Made by a program: the position numbers and the translations under genes
Source: Chitinophaga hostae
Lineage (GTDB): Bacteria > Bacteroidota > Bacteroidia > Chitinophagales > Chitinophagaceae
Direction: 5' to 3'
Assembly: GCF_018224885.1 (NCBI RefSeq)
Contig: NZ_JAGTXB010000002.1
Coordinates: forward strand, 496,001 to 560,000
Length of the DNA: 64,000 nt
The notes under the pieces: model-generated
The model's database searches: none
What the model was told of the DNA's origin: nothing
Seen by the model: only the letters and a program-made list of their open reading frames with translations
In this document: piece after piece, positions 18,801-25,450 of the stretch
Numbering within the stretch: the stretch's first letter is position 1
How the letters are laid out: the number at the start of each line of letters is the position of its first letter

Positions 18801-20179
18801 AATCCACTGGCGAAGATAAAGTTGTACATCACGATACACGTTATGATTGGGGGCGCTCTTCTCAACTACAGCGTATTATCAATGAGCTTACGAGAACACA
18901 AACACAATTTGCGTATGATGAGGTAGATAACCTGGTGAGTGCGTCTTATGTAGAAACACGTGGTGCTGCTTTGGAAACTGTTTACAGGATTTCCGATAAA
19001 TCGGGTAATTTATTCAGAACACCCGCTCAGAAAGACCGTGTATACGGCAAAGGAGGGCAATTGTTGGAAAGTCCGGATTACTATTTTCATTATGATTGCG
19101 AAGGTAACCTGTTGTTTAAAGAGTTTAAGCATAACAGTGACATTGACGCTGAGGATAAACAAATTTATTTTAAAGTACAGAAGATTGCACCCAAAGGAAG
19201 TGGTACTGGCTGGAGTTATGAATGGAAAGGTAATGGATTGCTACGTAAGGTGGCGACACCGGCCGGTGGCGAAATTGTGTTTCATTATGATCCATTGGGA
19301 CGACGTATTGCTAAGGTAGATAAGCAACAAAAACAAGTGTTCCGCTGGCTATGGAATGGGAATATGCCTTTGCATGAATGGCAATATCAAGGGGATTATC
19401 CACTACATTTAAGTGCTGAAGCAGGTGGTGATTTGCAAGCACGGCCAGAACCGATGGAGAATCTGATCACCTGGGTATTTGAAGAAAATTCATTTACTCC
19501 TTGTGCCAAACTTGTCTCACAACAATCTTATAGCATTATTTGCGATCACCTTGGAACGCCCACACATGCTTATGATACTGCTGGATGTAAGATATGGGAA
19601 AGGGAACTTGATTGTTATGGGAATGTAAGAAAACTGCATGGAGATAAAACATTTTGTAGCTATCTTTATCAGGGACAGTATATGGATGAGGATACGGGAC
19701 TTGCGTATAACAGATTTCGGTATTATTCACCGGATGATGGCATGTATCTAAGCCAGGATCCTATTGGGCTTGAAGGTGATAATCAGACGTTATATGCCTA
19801 TGTAAGCGACACAAATGCATTAGTAGATGTTTTTGGCCTTAAAATAATAACCGTCTATCACTACACAAGCAAGAAAGGATATAATGCTATTGCTTCGCAA
19901 AAGCCCCATATATTTAAAACATCTACTCCCGGTAAGGGAAATCCTAAGGGAGTATATGTAACAACTAAATCTCCTGAACAATTGGCTAAAACAACAAATG
20001 GGTATAAGAAATTGGGTCTGACCGGTGAAAAATCATCACATTTTTTTGAGTTCAAAGTGGACGACGCCAAGATAAAACCTTTGCCAGGAGGACGCGGACA
20101 GACGGGCCATGTACTGTATGCTCCGGAAGATTTAACAGTTCCAAGAGAGGATGTGATAAGACATGGTACAACACATTAA
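15893..20179 (+). CDS. PAAR-like/DUF6531 Rhs effector with C-terminal toxin
   Basis: A 1428-residue polymorphic toxin. Order: N-terminal region with proline run (PPPPPPPEAEEGKEPPP, about 83-100); PAAR-like segment (about 155-235, with SSTVLADGGPFSTQFHPALS and GKPVLVGGPPTIDL) that should seat on the VgrG tip; helical stretch; DUF6531 start GEPVDAASGRVFAANIDFEL at about 277; many YD/RHS repeats forming the shell (about 390-1180); RHS-associated core with LYQGQYMDEDTGLAYNRFRY. The self-cleavage motif is DPIG (1289) and DVFG (1312), 19 residues apart, against DPxG-x18-DPxG in classic members. Residues about 1317-1428 are the variable toxin tip, which is clearly more AT-rich. Confidence 0.93.
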   Translation: MAVENKGFGELFAEKKNSLDHIQKGMASILPSFPGMPAAKYFDLGIGIDFHDSVFPPSPLLPVPHIGMIYDIMGAIMAAIASVVPPPPPPPEAEEGKEPPPQPFSLAATAQMLIHALSPSVKVHNQWIANAGTPIFHLPAFIAHLPFPIVKPKAASEMWMGSSTVLADGGPFSTQFHPALSCNLVGLPSPPRLNKKSTAMALMAPTSVLLIMTSAGKPVLVGGPPTIDLFQLMFKLGLKGLSKAAGAALQKIISKIESRFPKLAEALQHFKCKFFGEPVDAASGRVFAANIDFELPGPIPLVWERTYYSDAVVPGPLGYNWHHSYNMSLFDLHNGFFSIRLADGRETVMPALTAGERYYNRKEQLWWHRDNSGYYLQNTTGLSYRFASKPTPDGSYMLSDIRSVAGFNIQFRYSGKGHLQQIIDSGNRLLQVTTDAQGRIERIHTGNGADIINLVRYSYDDAGNLSSTTNALDVSKYFFYQGHQLVQLTNQSGMNFYWEYANGRCVHTWGDGGVLEYHTRYEDGKTVTTNSLGHTTEYYYDERNLIYKIIDGNGGVTLQQYNSDEELEVIVDPMGNSTKTAYDEYGKIIKEVNGNGEATQFSYDEEQRLVAVKSPGGRQLKWSYNELGLLEKETQVDGNTLKYVYDTHCRMHRVTHSTGRIFEMEYDQQHNLSGLVMPEGTMQSWEYDELGRLVKEVGPNGYRYGYVRDAVGNLMRTEETDGTVNIFSYDAAGNVISASDGHRQVNFTYGPLGILTGRLQHGANVRFNYDTEQQLRTIINERGELYRFELNANGEVIQEWGFDGQHRQYERDGAGQVKKIIRPGGRWTVYDYDGTGNVIREEHHDGSIAAYGYNKDGLLTGAFNEDGEITIKYDACGRVVSEIQGENVVTREYDEMGEHSFIGSSLGAAITMQYNAGGVVEKMLVSNGESGGKWEALWKYGNTGLEMQRWLPGGVKVQTQRDKVGRMIRQSTGEDKVVHHDTRYDWGRSSQLQRIINELTRTQTQFAYDEVDNLVSASYVETRGAALETVYRISDKSGNLFRTPAQKDRVYGKGGQLLESPDYYFHYDCEGNLLFKEFKHNSDIDAEDKQIYFKVQKIAPKGSGTGWSYEWKGNGLLRKVATPAGGEIVFHYDPLGRRIAKVDKQQKQVFRWLWNGNMPLHEWQYQGDYPLHLSAEAGGDLQARPEPMENLITWVFEENSFTPCAKLVSQQSYSIICDHLGTPTHAYDTAGCKIWERELDCYGNVRKLHGDKTFCSYLYQGQYMDEDTGLAYNRFRYYSPDDGMYLSQDPIGLEGDNQTLYAYVSDTNALVDVFGLKIITVYHYTSKKGYNAIASQKPHIFKTSTPGKGNPKGVYVTTKSPEQLAKTTNGYKKLGLTGEKSSHFFEFKVDDAKIKPLPGGRGQTGHVLYAPEDLTVPREDVIRHGTTH
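19841..20176 (+). other. Rhs toxin tip, probable HYD1-type ADP-ribosyltransferase
   Basis: This 112-residue tip follows the core cleavage motif. It opens VYHYTSKKGYNAIA (His at residue 1323) and has GNPKGVYVTTKSP (Tyr at 1355), then Asp/Glu-rich strands ending YAPEDLTVPREDVIRHG. The YHYT...GY..I plus GVY(V/L)T pattern matches my recollection of the Tox-ART-HYD1 family, ADP-ribosyltransferases of the H-Y-acid type. The third catalytic acid cannot be fixed by eye. Hand count gives 21 of 60 G+C at 19861-19920 against 33 of 60 at 16381-16440 in the conserved part, consistent with a swapped cassette. Confidence 0.55.
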
Positions 20180-20193
20180 ATATTAAGAGGAAT

Positions 20194-20643
20194 ATGGAAA
20201 TAACAGGGACCGATTTGATTTTTTTTAGTACAAAGCATCCTTCAGAAGTGACAGGTGTATTTGTTAATTTGGTAAAACAAAAGTGGCAAGACCCAATTAT
20301 AGATGGATTGGAAGAATATTTAGCGGATACTTCCGGTAATGTAGATATCTTCTTTGAAAAGGATGAAGAGATGACGATGGAAGATATTGGTTTTACCTTG
20401 AATAAAAATGGAGAAGGGAGTTTTCGTTTAATCAGTACGTTTCACGAAGAAATTGATTTTGAGGTAGCTGTTAATCGGGAGATAATTCCTATGTCGGAGT
20501 ATTCACCCAAAGATCCTTATCCGGCAAGGATGATGATCCAACATGTTTATGAATATACCCTGGTTTTACCAGGACTGATAACGGAAAGCCAGTTTTGTAA
20601 CGAGATCTATTCCTTTCTCATAAAGGCACTGGAGTTACGATAA
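20194..20643 (+). CDS. probable immunity protein for the Rhs tip
   Basis: A 149-residue acidic soluble protein that I do not recognise. It starts 14 bases after the rhs stop codon, and its AT-rich composition (18 of 60 G+C at 20221-20280) matches the toxin tip rather than the Rhs shell, so toxin and neighbour probably travelled together. In polymorphic toxin loci the gene directly after the toxin is normally the cognate immunity gene. The translation has no signal peptide or membrane segment, which fits a cytoplasmic antitoxin for an NAD-dependent toxin. Function is by position only. Confidence 0.65.
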   Translation: MEITGTDLIFFSTKHPSEVTGVFVNLVKQKWQDPIIDGLEEYLADTSGNVDIFFEKDEEMTMEDIGFTLNKNGEGSFRLISTFHEEIDFEVAVNREIIPMSEYSPKDPYPARMMIQHVYEYTLVLPGLITESQFCNEIYSFLIKALELR

Positions 20644-20737
20644 TCTTTGTTGCTCATAGTGATAGCCGAAGAACATGGAGATGAGAGCAGATAGCCACGG
20701 AAATTTATACGATAAAATCCTGGATGAAGCTTATTGA
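20644..20737 (+). pseudogene. remnant of a second copy of the 86-residue gene
   Basis: Directly after the stop codon of the preceding gene, bases 20644-20682 read SLLLIVIAEEHGD, matching SLLSLVVIAEEYGD of the intact 86-residue gene at 21239. After a five-base deletion relative to that gene the homology continues in another frame as RADSHGNLYDKILDEAY and a TGA stop, against KAVDHGDLYEKTLEEAE. Only the last third of the gene remains. It looks like the tail of an older gene cut off when the present toxin/immunity cassette arrived. Confidence 0.75.
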
Positions 20738-20739
20738 AG

Positions 20740-21177
20740 ATGGAGTTCAATATTGATAAATTTATTCGTACCGGTAGTTTTTTTGACAAAGCGGAGGAAA
20801 AAGTAGATGTCAGCTGGCTCAAAGAGCACAGTGATACCGTTTTTGGAGAAGATGTGCCTATGTACTACTTCTACCGGGGAGATTTTACTATTTCTTTTGT
20901 TTACGATATTGCTGCAAATCAGATAGCGGCAGAGCAGGTGGAAATGTCAGGCTCACCGGCCTCGCAAACATGGACCAGCTATGATAGTTTTGTTGAAAAA
21001 TATGATCCTGAAATAACTGCGATCTACGGAGATGATGAAGAAACCGTCCTGTTTATGCGCAGTGAGGTAAATGTTTATTTTAACAAAGAGGATGACGATA
21101 ATGCACTGGCTAAAATTACATCCAGGAGCGATGCTTCCAGGAACCTGGCGATAAGTATTTTGGATAAGATCAGATAG
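20740..21177 (+). CDS. orphan immunity-like protein
   Basis: A 145-residue acidic protein starting at the ATG at 20740, three bases after the stop of the remnant. I do not recognise it. It has no signal peptide or membrane segment. Segments such as MYYFYRGDFTISFVYDIAAN suggest a beta-rich first half, and ITSRSDASRNLAISILDKIR a helical end. It probably protects against a toxin tip formerly or elsewhere present, as is common for extra immunity genes behind an rhs gene. Confidence 0.5.
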   Translation: MEFNIDKFIRTGSFFDKAEEKVDVSWLKEHSDTVFGEDVPMYYFYRGDFTISFVYDIAANQIAAEQVEMSGSPASQTWTSYDSFVEKYDPEITAIYGDDEETVLFMRSEVNVYFNKEDDDNALAKITSRSDASRNLAISILDKIR

Positions 21178-21238
21178 CATACAGGAACATTTTATCAATT
21201 TGGTTCTCATAAAGCGTTAAAGGTGTAATAACTGACTG

Positions 21239-21499
21239 ATGAAACTGGCAGAAGCAATGAATACTTATAACATCGCGTTATTTATGATTACTCAGAAAGG
21301 GTATAAAGTAGCCGCAACGCTGAGTAATGATGGCGAAGATGTTATTGGCTGGAAAGCAAGGAAAGATGTGAATGAAATTTCCACATTTACACCACTTTCG
21401 CTGTTATCACTTGTTGTGATAGCTGAAGAATATGGAGATGGATGGAAAGCAGTGGACCATGGTGACCTGTATGAAAAAACGCTGGAAGAAGCGGAATAA
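21239..21499 (+). CDS. small conserved protein of the immunity array
   Basis: An 86-residue protein of unknown family with no export signal. The core FTPLSLLSLVVIAEEYGDGW (about residues 50-70) looks like a conserved helix. A broken homologue lies 500 bases upstream at 20644-20737, which shows that this gene type recurs in the array and is tied to cassette turnover. It could be an immunity protein itself or a shared accessory. The next gene begins 13 bases downstream. Confidence 0.5.
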   Translation: MKLAEAMNTYNIALFMITQKGYKVAATLSNDGEDVIGWKARKDVNEISTFTPLSLLSLVVIAEEYGDGWKAVDHGDLYEKTLEEAE

Positions 21500-21512
21500 A
21501 GAAGCTCCCTAT

Positions 21513-22430
21513 ATGAGTACTGACAAAAAAATATCATCCTTTGTTTCAAAAAAGCAAATGGAGCTGGAAACGGCCTATAAAAGCCTGAGTAGTTATTCGG
21601 ACTACATTTCCTTCCTGGAAGCCTCCATCAGGGATTATGCGGAAAGCGGCCGGGAAGAATTCTCTTCCACTTTTGTTGAATTTGGCCAAACATTCACAAC
21701 GGAGTATCATATTGTGGATCTGCTGACTGGTATGGCGGTGTATAGAACTGCCCAGGTAGTTGTAACCGGCAATTCCGGGCCGCTTTATTCATCGTTGTTG
21801 AACGCGCAATATTTTAAAATATTGGCACTTTTAAAATGTTTGCAGGAGAAGAAGACGGCGAAAAGCATTTTTAGCACGGAGATATCCACGGTGACTATAT
21901 TGGCAGCTGTTTATTTTCCGGAAGTATTACCACCGTTAGCAGAATATTTTGCTTTTTACCTGGAAGAAGAAACGGTGCTGATGAACAGAACTATATATGC
22001 AAACCTGTTAGGAAAAATAGACCTGATGCCCCTGGCGGTATTCGTGGCAAAGGAAAGCGCCGGGTATGATCTTCTTCCGAAAATTAAAAATTATATCAGC
22101 GATCATATACAACCTGTTTATCAACAGGCAATGGAGCAGCTGTATAGTGAAGATACAGCAACCGTATCAGCATGGATTGATGGATTAGTGACCTATCATA
22201 TCACTAATAGCAAGGATGACTGGACTTTGCCTTTCAATCATACGATCTGGCAATATTATCCACTTGAAATAATTGCGTTGCTGGAACTGAGAAAGCGAAA
22301 GGGGATGGATAACAGTTTTATCGATAATCCGTTACTAAATACGTGGAAACCGTTGATTGAGTCAGGAACGCAAATCAAGGCAGATGACCTGGTGCTAAAG
22401 CTGTATGAACGGATCACTGGCAGGCCGTAA
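21513..22430 (+). CDS. predicted all-helical orphan immunity protein, weakly PoNi-like
   Basis: A 305-residue protein starting at the ATG at 21513 (MSTDKKISSFVSKKQMELET). It appears all-alpha, without membrane segments. The segment around residues 240-275 (FNHTIWQYYPLEIIALLELR, then a GMDNSF turn) recalls the C-terminal DUF1911 region of PoNi immunity proteins, which protect against PoNe DNases. The resemblance is weak and by eye. It is the last gene of the array; beyond it lies a family B repeat and housekeeping DNA on the other strand. Confidence 0.45.
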   Translation: MSTDKKISSFVSKKQMELETAYKSLSSYSDYISFLEASIRDYAESGREEFSSTFVEFGQTFTTEYHIVDLLTGMAVYRTAQVVVTGNSGPLYSSLLNAQYFKILALLKCLQEKKTAKSIFSTEISTVTILAAVYFPEVLPPLAEYFAFYLEEETVLMNRTIYANLLGKIDLMPLAVFVAKESAGYDLLPKIKNYISDHIQPVYQQAMEQLYSEDTATVSAWIDGLVTYHITNSKDDWTLPFNHTIWQYYPLEIIALLELRKRKGMDNSFIDNPLLNTWKPLIESGTQIKADDLVLKLYERITGRP

Positions 22431-22506
22431 ATATAAAAGCTTTTAATTAAACGCAGGGAAGAATTCCGCTGCATTTAACTAAAAGCTAACTGCTAAAACC
22501 TAAAAG
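22430..22506. repeat. inverted repeat, family B copy 2 (degenerate)
   Basis: Between two convergent genes. On the minus strand it reads TTAGCTTTTAGTTAAATGCAGC and returns through GCGTTTAATTAAAAGC, an imperfect hairpin. It shares TTAGCTTTTAG and ATGCAGCG words with the perfect copy at 4444. It ends inside the stop of the dehydrogenase gene on the minus strand. Confidence 0.65.
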
Positions 22507-23394
22507 CTATTTAAATCTCTCGCTTACAACCAGGTCCTTACTGCCGGCGGTATACTTATAAAATCCTTCTCCGCTTTTCACACCAAGATAACCCGCAGTA
22601 ACCATGTTAACGAGGAGCGGACATGGTGCATATTTAGGATTACCAAAGCCGTCGTGCAGCACCTGCATGATAGAAAGACAAACATCGAGTCCTATGAAAT
22701 CGGCCAACTGTAAAGGTCCCATGGGATGCGCCATACCCAGTTTCATCACGGTATCAATTTCCGCCACACCGGCTACACCTTCAAACAGGGAACAGATGGC
22801 TTCGTTGATCATAGGCATCAGGATGCGGTTGGCGATAAAACCGGGATAATCGTTTACTACGCAGGGAACCTTTTCCAGTTTCTCAGACAGCGCCACGATG
22901 GCGGTTGTAATACTTTTATCCGTAGCATAGCCATTAATGATTTCCACCAGTTTCATTACTGGTACAGGGTTCATGAAATGCATGCCAATTACTTTATCAG
23001 GACGTTTGGTGGCAGCCGCGATTTTAGTAATGGAAATAGAAGAGGTGTTGGTAGCGAGGATGGCGTTGGCTGGTGCGTGTTGATCGAGATCCTGGAATAT
23101 TTTCAGCTTCAGGGAAATGTTTTCCGTGGCTGCTTCTACCACGAGGTAAACATCTTTTACGCCTGCGGCGAGATCTGTTTGCAGGCTGATGTTGGCCAGG
23201 GTGCCGGCTTTTACTTCTTCCGTAATAGATCCTTTGGTAACCTGTCTGTCCAGGTTCCTGGTAATGGTTTGAAGGGCCTTATCCAGCGCCGGGGCAGAAA
23301 CGTCTACCAGGTTAACGGTAAAACCGTGTTGAGCAAAGACATGCGCAATACCATTTCCCATGGTACCAGCGCCAATTACCGCAATTTTTTGCAT
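22507..23394 (-). CDS. 3-hydroxybutyryl/3-hydroxyacyl-CoA dehydrogenase
   Basis: A 295-residue NAD-dependent enzyme that oxidises 3-hydroxyacyl-CoA in fatty-acid or butyrate metabolism. The Rossmann motif GAGTMGNGIAHVFAQHGF is at residues 7-24. Catalytic-region signatures are IGMHFMNPVPVMKLVEII (His) and VNDYPGFIANRILMPMINEA, and the C-terminal domain has MGPLQLADFIGLD. The start at 23394 gives the normal short N-terminus; an upstream GTG would add an unlikely 11 residues. No other beta-oxidation gene is adjacent. Confidence 0.93.
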   Translation of the reverse strand: MQKIAVIGAGTMGNGIAHVFAQHGFTVNLVDVSAPALDKALQTITRNLDRQVTKGSITEEVKAGTLANISLQTDLAAGVKDVYLVVEAATENISLKLKIFQDLDQHAPANAILATNTSSISITKIAAATKRPDKVIGMHFMNPVPVMKLVEIINGYATDKSITTAIVALSEKLEKVPCVVNDYPGFIANRILMPMINEAICSLFEGVAGVAEIDTVMKLGMAHPMGPLQLADFIGLDVCLSIMQVLHDGFGNPKYAPCPLLVNMVTAGYLGVKSGEGFYKYTAGSKDLVVSERFK

Positions 23395-23453
23395 GGTGTA
23401 GTGATTTGTCGGGATTGAATGAGCCACTAATTTAAAGCATTACGGGTTACGAA

Positions 23454-24119
23454 TTACTCTCCGTAACTCTCATCCTTTCTTTTAAAGTCGCCTCGCTTCC
23501 AGGCCTGTATAAACTGAGCCCATGCCAGCGGGTTAAAGATATTCTGTGGAGGTGGCTGCCCGGCATAGTAGAGGTTCTGTGCCTGTTTATTGAAGTATTG
23601 GTTTACGCCTTCACGCCCGTCGACCGGTGTGAAACGTGCCATGGCACGAAGCCTGGCATTGTTGGTGTTTTTTCGTGCTACTTCATAGGCATCATCGGGG
23701 ATGTCCATATTGGCGAAGGCACGGTCAAATTCTTCCTTTGATAAATACGGTTTGATGATGGTTACCGGGAGATAGGTGGTATCTTCTACCATCAGCTGTA
23801 TCAGGGAGAAGCTGTTCCCCTTGATATCCGGCGGTACCCGGTAGTTTTTGTGTTTAAAGCCCACCGCACTGAACGACAGGGTATCGCCCTTAAACACCAC
23901 GATAGAAAATATACCGGACCTGTTGGAGATCGTTCCTCTGCCCTGACCTCTCACCAATACGCTGACAGCGGGGATGGCCCGGAGACTGTCTGCGGTCATG
24001 GTAATACCCGAAATCTGAATGACGCTGTCTCTGAATTCCGCAATCTGAGCCTTTAAAAGGAAAGGAGACAAAAGGAAAACAATTGTGAGTGACAGTATGT
24101 AGGATCTTTTCTGATGCAT
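23454..24119 (-). CDS. secreted CarboxypepD_reg-like protein
   Basis: A 221-residue exported protein. The signal peptide is about residues 1-25 (ILSLTIVFLLSPFLLKAQ). Residues about 33-120 form a carboxypeptidase regulatory-like beta-sandwich: ISGITMTADSLRAIPAVSV, GRGTISNRSGIFSIVVFKGD and DTLSFSAVGFKHKNY, the form seen at the front of many Bacteroidota surface proteins. The rest (about 125-221) is helical and unassigned, with PPPQNIFNPLAWAQFI. Its function is unknown. It is transcribed toward the dehydrogenase gene, 59 bases away. Confidence 0.8.
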   Translation of the reverse strand: MHQKRSYILSLTIVFLLSPFLLKAQIAEFRDSVIQISGITMTADSLRAIPAVSVLVRGQGRGTISNRSGIFSIVVFKGDTLSFSAVGFKHKNYRVPPDIKGNSFSLIQLMVEDTTYLPVTIIKPYLSKEEFDRAFANMDIPDDAYEVARKNTNNARLRAMARFTPVDGREGVNQYFNKQAQNLYYAGQPPPQNIFNPLAWAQFIQAWKRGDFKRKDESYGE

Positions 24120-24208
24120 GCCGGCCCTAAGATATAAAAATTTAATTACGTGTTTCCATGCAGTTGATCACCTGCCCAGAGAAATTGTAAATTAAATCCC
24201 AATTGGGT

Positions 24209-24216
24209 TAACTTTG
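24209..24216 (+). promoter_or_regulatory. probable -7 box of the Mrp gene
   Basis: TAACTTTG matches TAnnTTTG exactly, 29 bases before the Mrp start codon. A TTG trinucleotide about 21 bases further upstream may serve as the -33 element. Confidence 0.5.
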
Positions 24217-24245
24217 TTGTCTGGATTCAAAATTAACAACAATTT

Positions 24246-25343
24246 ATGATCACGAAAGAGCAGGTTTTAAAGGCCCTGAGCAACGTAGAAGAGCCGGATC
24301 TGGGTAAGGATCTCGTTACGCTGAACATGGTAAAAGATATAGAAATTGATGGCAATAAAGTAAAATTTACGGTCATACTTACCACGCCGGCCTGTCCCTT
24401 AAAGGACCTGATCCGGAATGCCTGTGTGAATGCCATTCATATGCTGGTGAGCAGGGAAGCCGAGGTAGAAGTTGTCATGACCGCCAATGTAAGTACCAAG
24501 AGAACCAACGGACAAGGGGTATTGTCTAATGTGAAGAATATCATTGTGGTGGCTTCCGGTAAGGGGGGCGTTGGTAAATCGACTGTGGCGGCCAACCTGG
24601 CGCTGGCGCTGGGCAGAGATGGCGCTAAAGTAGGCCTGATGGACGCGGATATCTATGGTCCTTCTGTTCCTATTATGTTTGGGTTACGCGGAGAAAGGCC
24701 ACTGATGGTGAATGTAGATGGCAAAGGCATGATCCAGCCAATAGAAAAATTTGGTATCAAGGTGATGTCTATAGGTTTGCTGATTGATGAAAGACAAGCA
24801 GTAGTTTGGCGCGGACCTATGGCCAGCAGTGCATTGAAACAGTTTATTACAGATGTATATTGGGATGAACTGGATTACCTGGTGATCGACATGCCTCCCG
24901 GCACAGGCGATATTCACCTCACATTGGTACAAACAGTGCCTGTTACCGGTGCCGTGATTGTAACCACGCCGCAGGACGTGGCCCTGGCCGACGCCAAAAA
25001 AGGTATTTCCATGTTCCAGGGACAGCAGATAAATGTGCCAATTATTGGTTTAGTGGAAAATATGGCCTATTTCACACCCGCAGAACTGCCGGACAACAAA
25101 TATTACATTTTTGGAAAAGAAGGCGGAAAACGCCTGGCGGAGGAGCTGGAAATTCCTTTCCTCGGACAAATTCCGTTGGTACAAAGCATCCGTGAGGGTG
25201 GTGACGACGGTATTCCTGCCATGGCTGGTGATGAAAAAATTACGCGCAAGGCATTCCTGGATGTTGCCGGCGCTGCTGCCCGCAGCATCGCTATGCGCAA
25301 TGCCAATATTGCACCTACCAAAATAGTTGATATTATTGTTTAG
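24246..25343 (+). CDS. Mrp/NBP35-type iron-sulfur cluster carrier ATPase
   Basis: A 365-residue P-loop ATPase of the Mrp/ApbC family that carries Fe-S clusters to target proteins. The N-terminal DUF59/MIP18-like domain (about 1-95) has TTPACPLKDLIRNAC. The ATPase domain (about 100-350) has the deviant Walker A GKGGVGKSTVAANLALAL, DADIYGPSVPIMFG and VIDMPPGTGDIHLTL. The CxxC pair that binds the cluster in E. coli-type Mrp is missing; VENMAYFTPAELPDNKYYIF stands in its place, a form I associate with Bacteroidota. Confidence 0.93.
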   Translation: MITKEQVLKALSNVEEPDLGKDLVTLNMVKDIEIDGNKVKFTVILTTPACPLKDLIRNACVNAIHMLVSREAEVEVVMTANVSTKRTNGQGVLSNVKNIIVVASGKGGVGKSTVAANLALALGRDGAKVGLMDADIYGPSVPIMFGLRGERPLMVNVDGKGMIQPIEKFGIKVMSIGLLIDERQAVVWRGPMASSALKQFITDVYWDELDYLVIDMPPGTGDIHLTLVQTVPVTGAVIVTTPQDVALADAKKGISMFQGQQINVPIIGLVENMAYFTPAELPDNKYYIFGKEGGKRLAEELEIPFLGQIPLVQSIREGGDDGIPAMAGDEKITRKAFLDVAGAAARSIAMRNANIAPTKIVDIIV

Positions 25344-25349
25344 CACAAC

Positions 25350-25435
25350 GCAGAAAGCGTAAAGCAAAAAGCTATTGAAGCGGATTATCCGCGTTGATAA
25401 TCCGCTTCAATAGCTTTTTGCTTTATGCTTTCTGC
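25350..25435. repeat. long inverted repeat, family C copy 2
   Basis: Arms 25350-25389 and 25396-25435 are complementary over 40 bases with one mismatch and a six-base loop. They contain AAAAGCTATTGAAGCGGA. It lies just after the Mrp stop and ends 15 bases before the next start codon, so it could regulate read-through between these two same-strand genes. Confidence 0.88.
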
Positions 25436-25450
25436 CTTACCCTCTGTAAT

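Noticed and set aside
12664..20179. A complete type VI secretion system
   Set aside because: Only VgrG, the PAAR-like Rhs and an adaptor-like gene are present. No sheath, tube, baseplate, membrane complex or ClpV gene is in the window.
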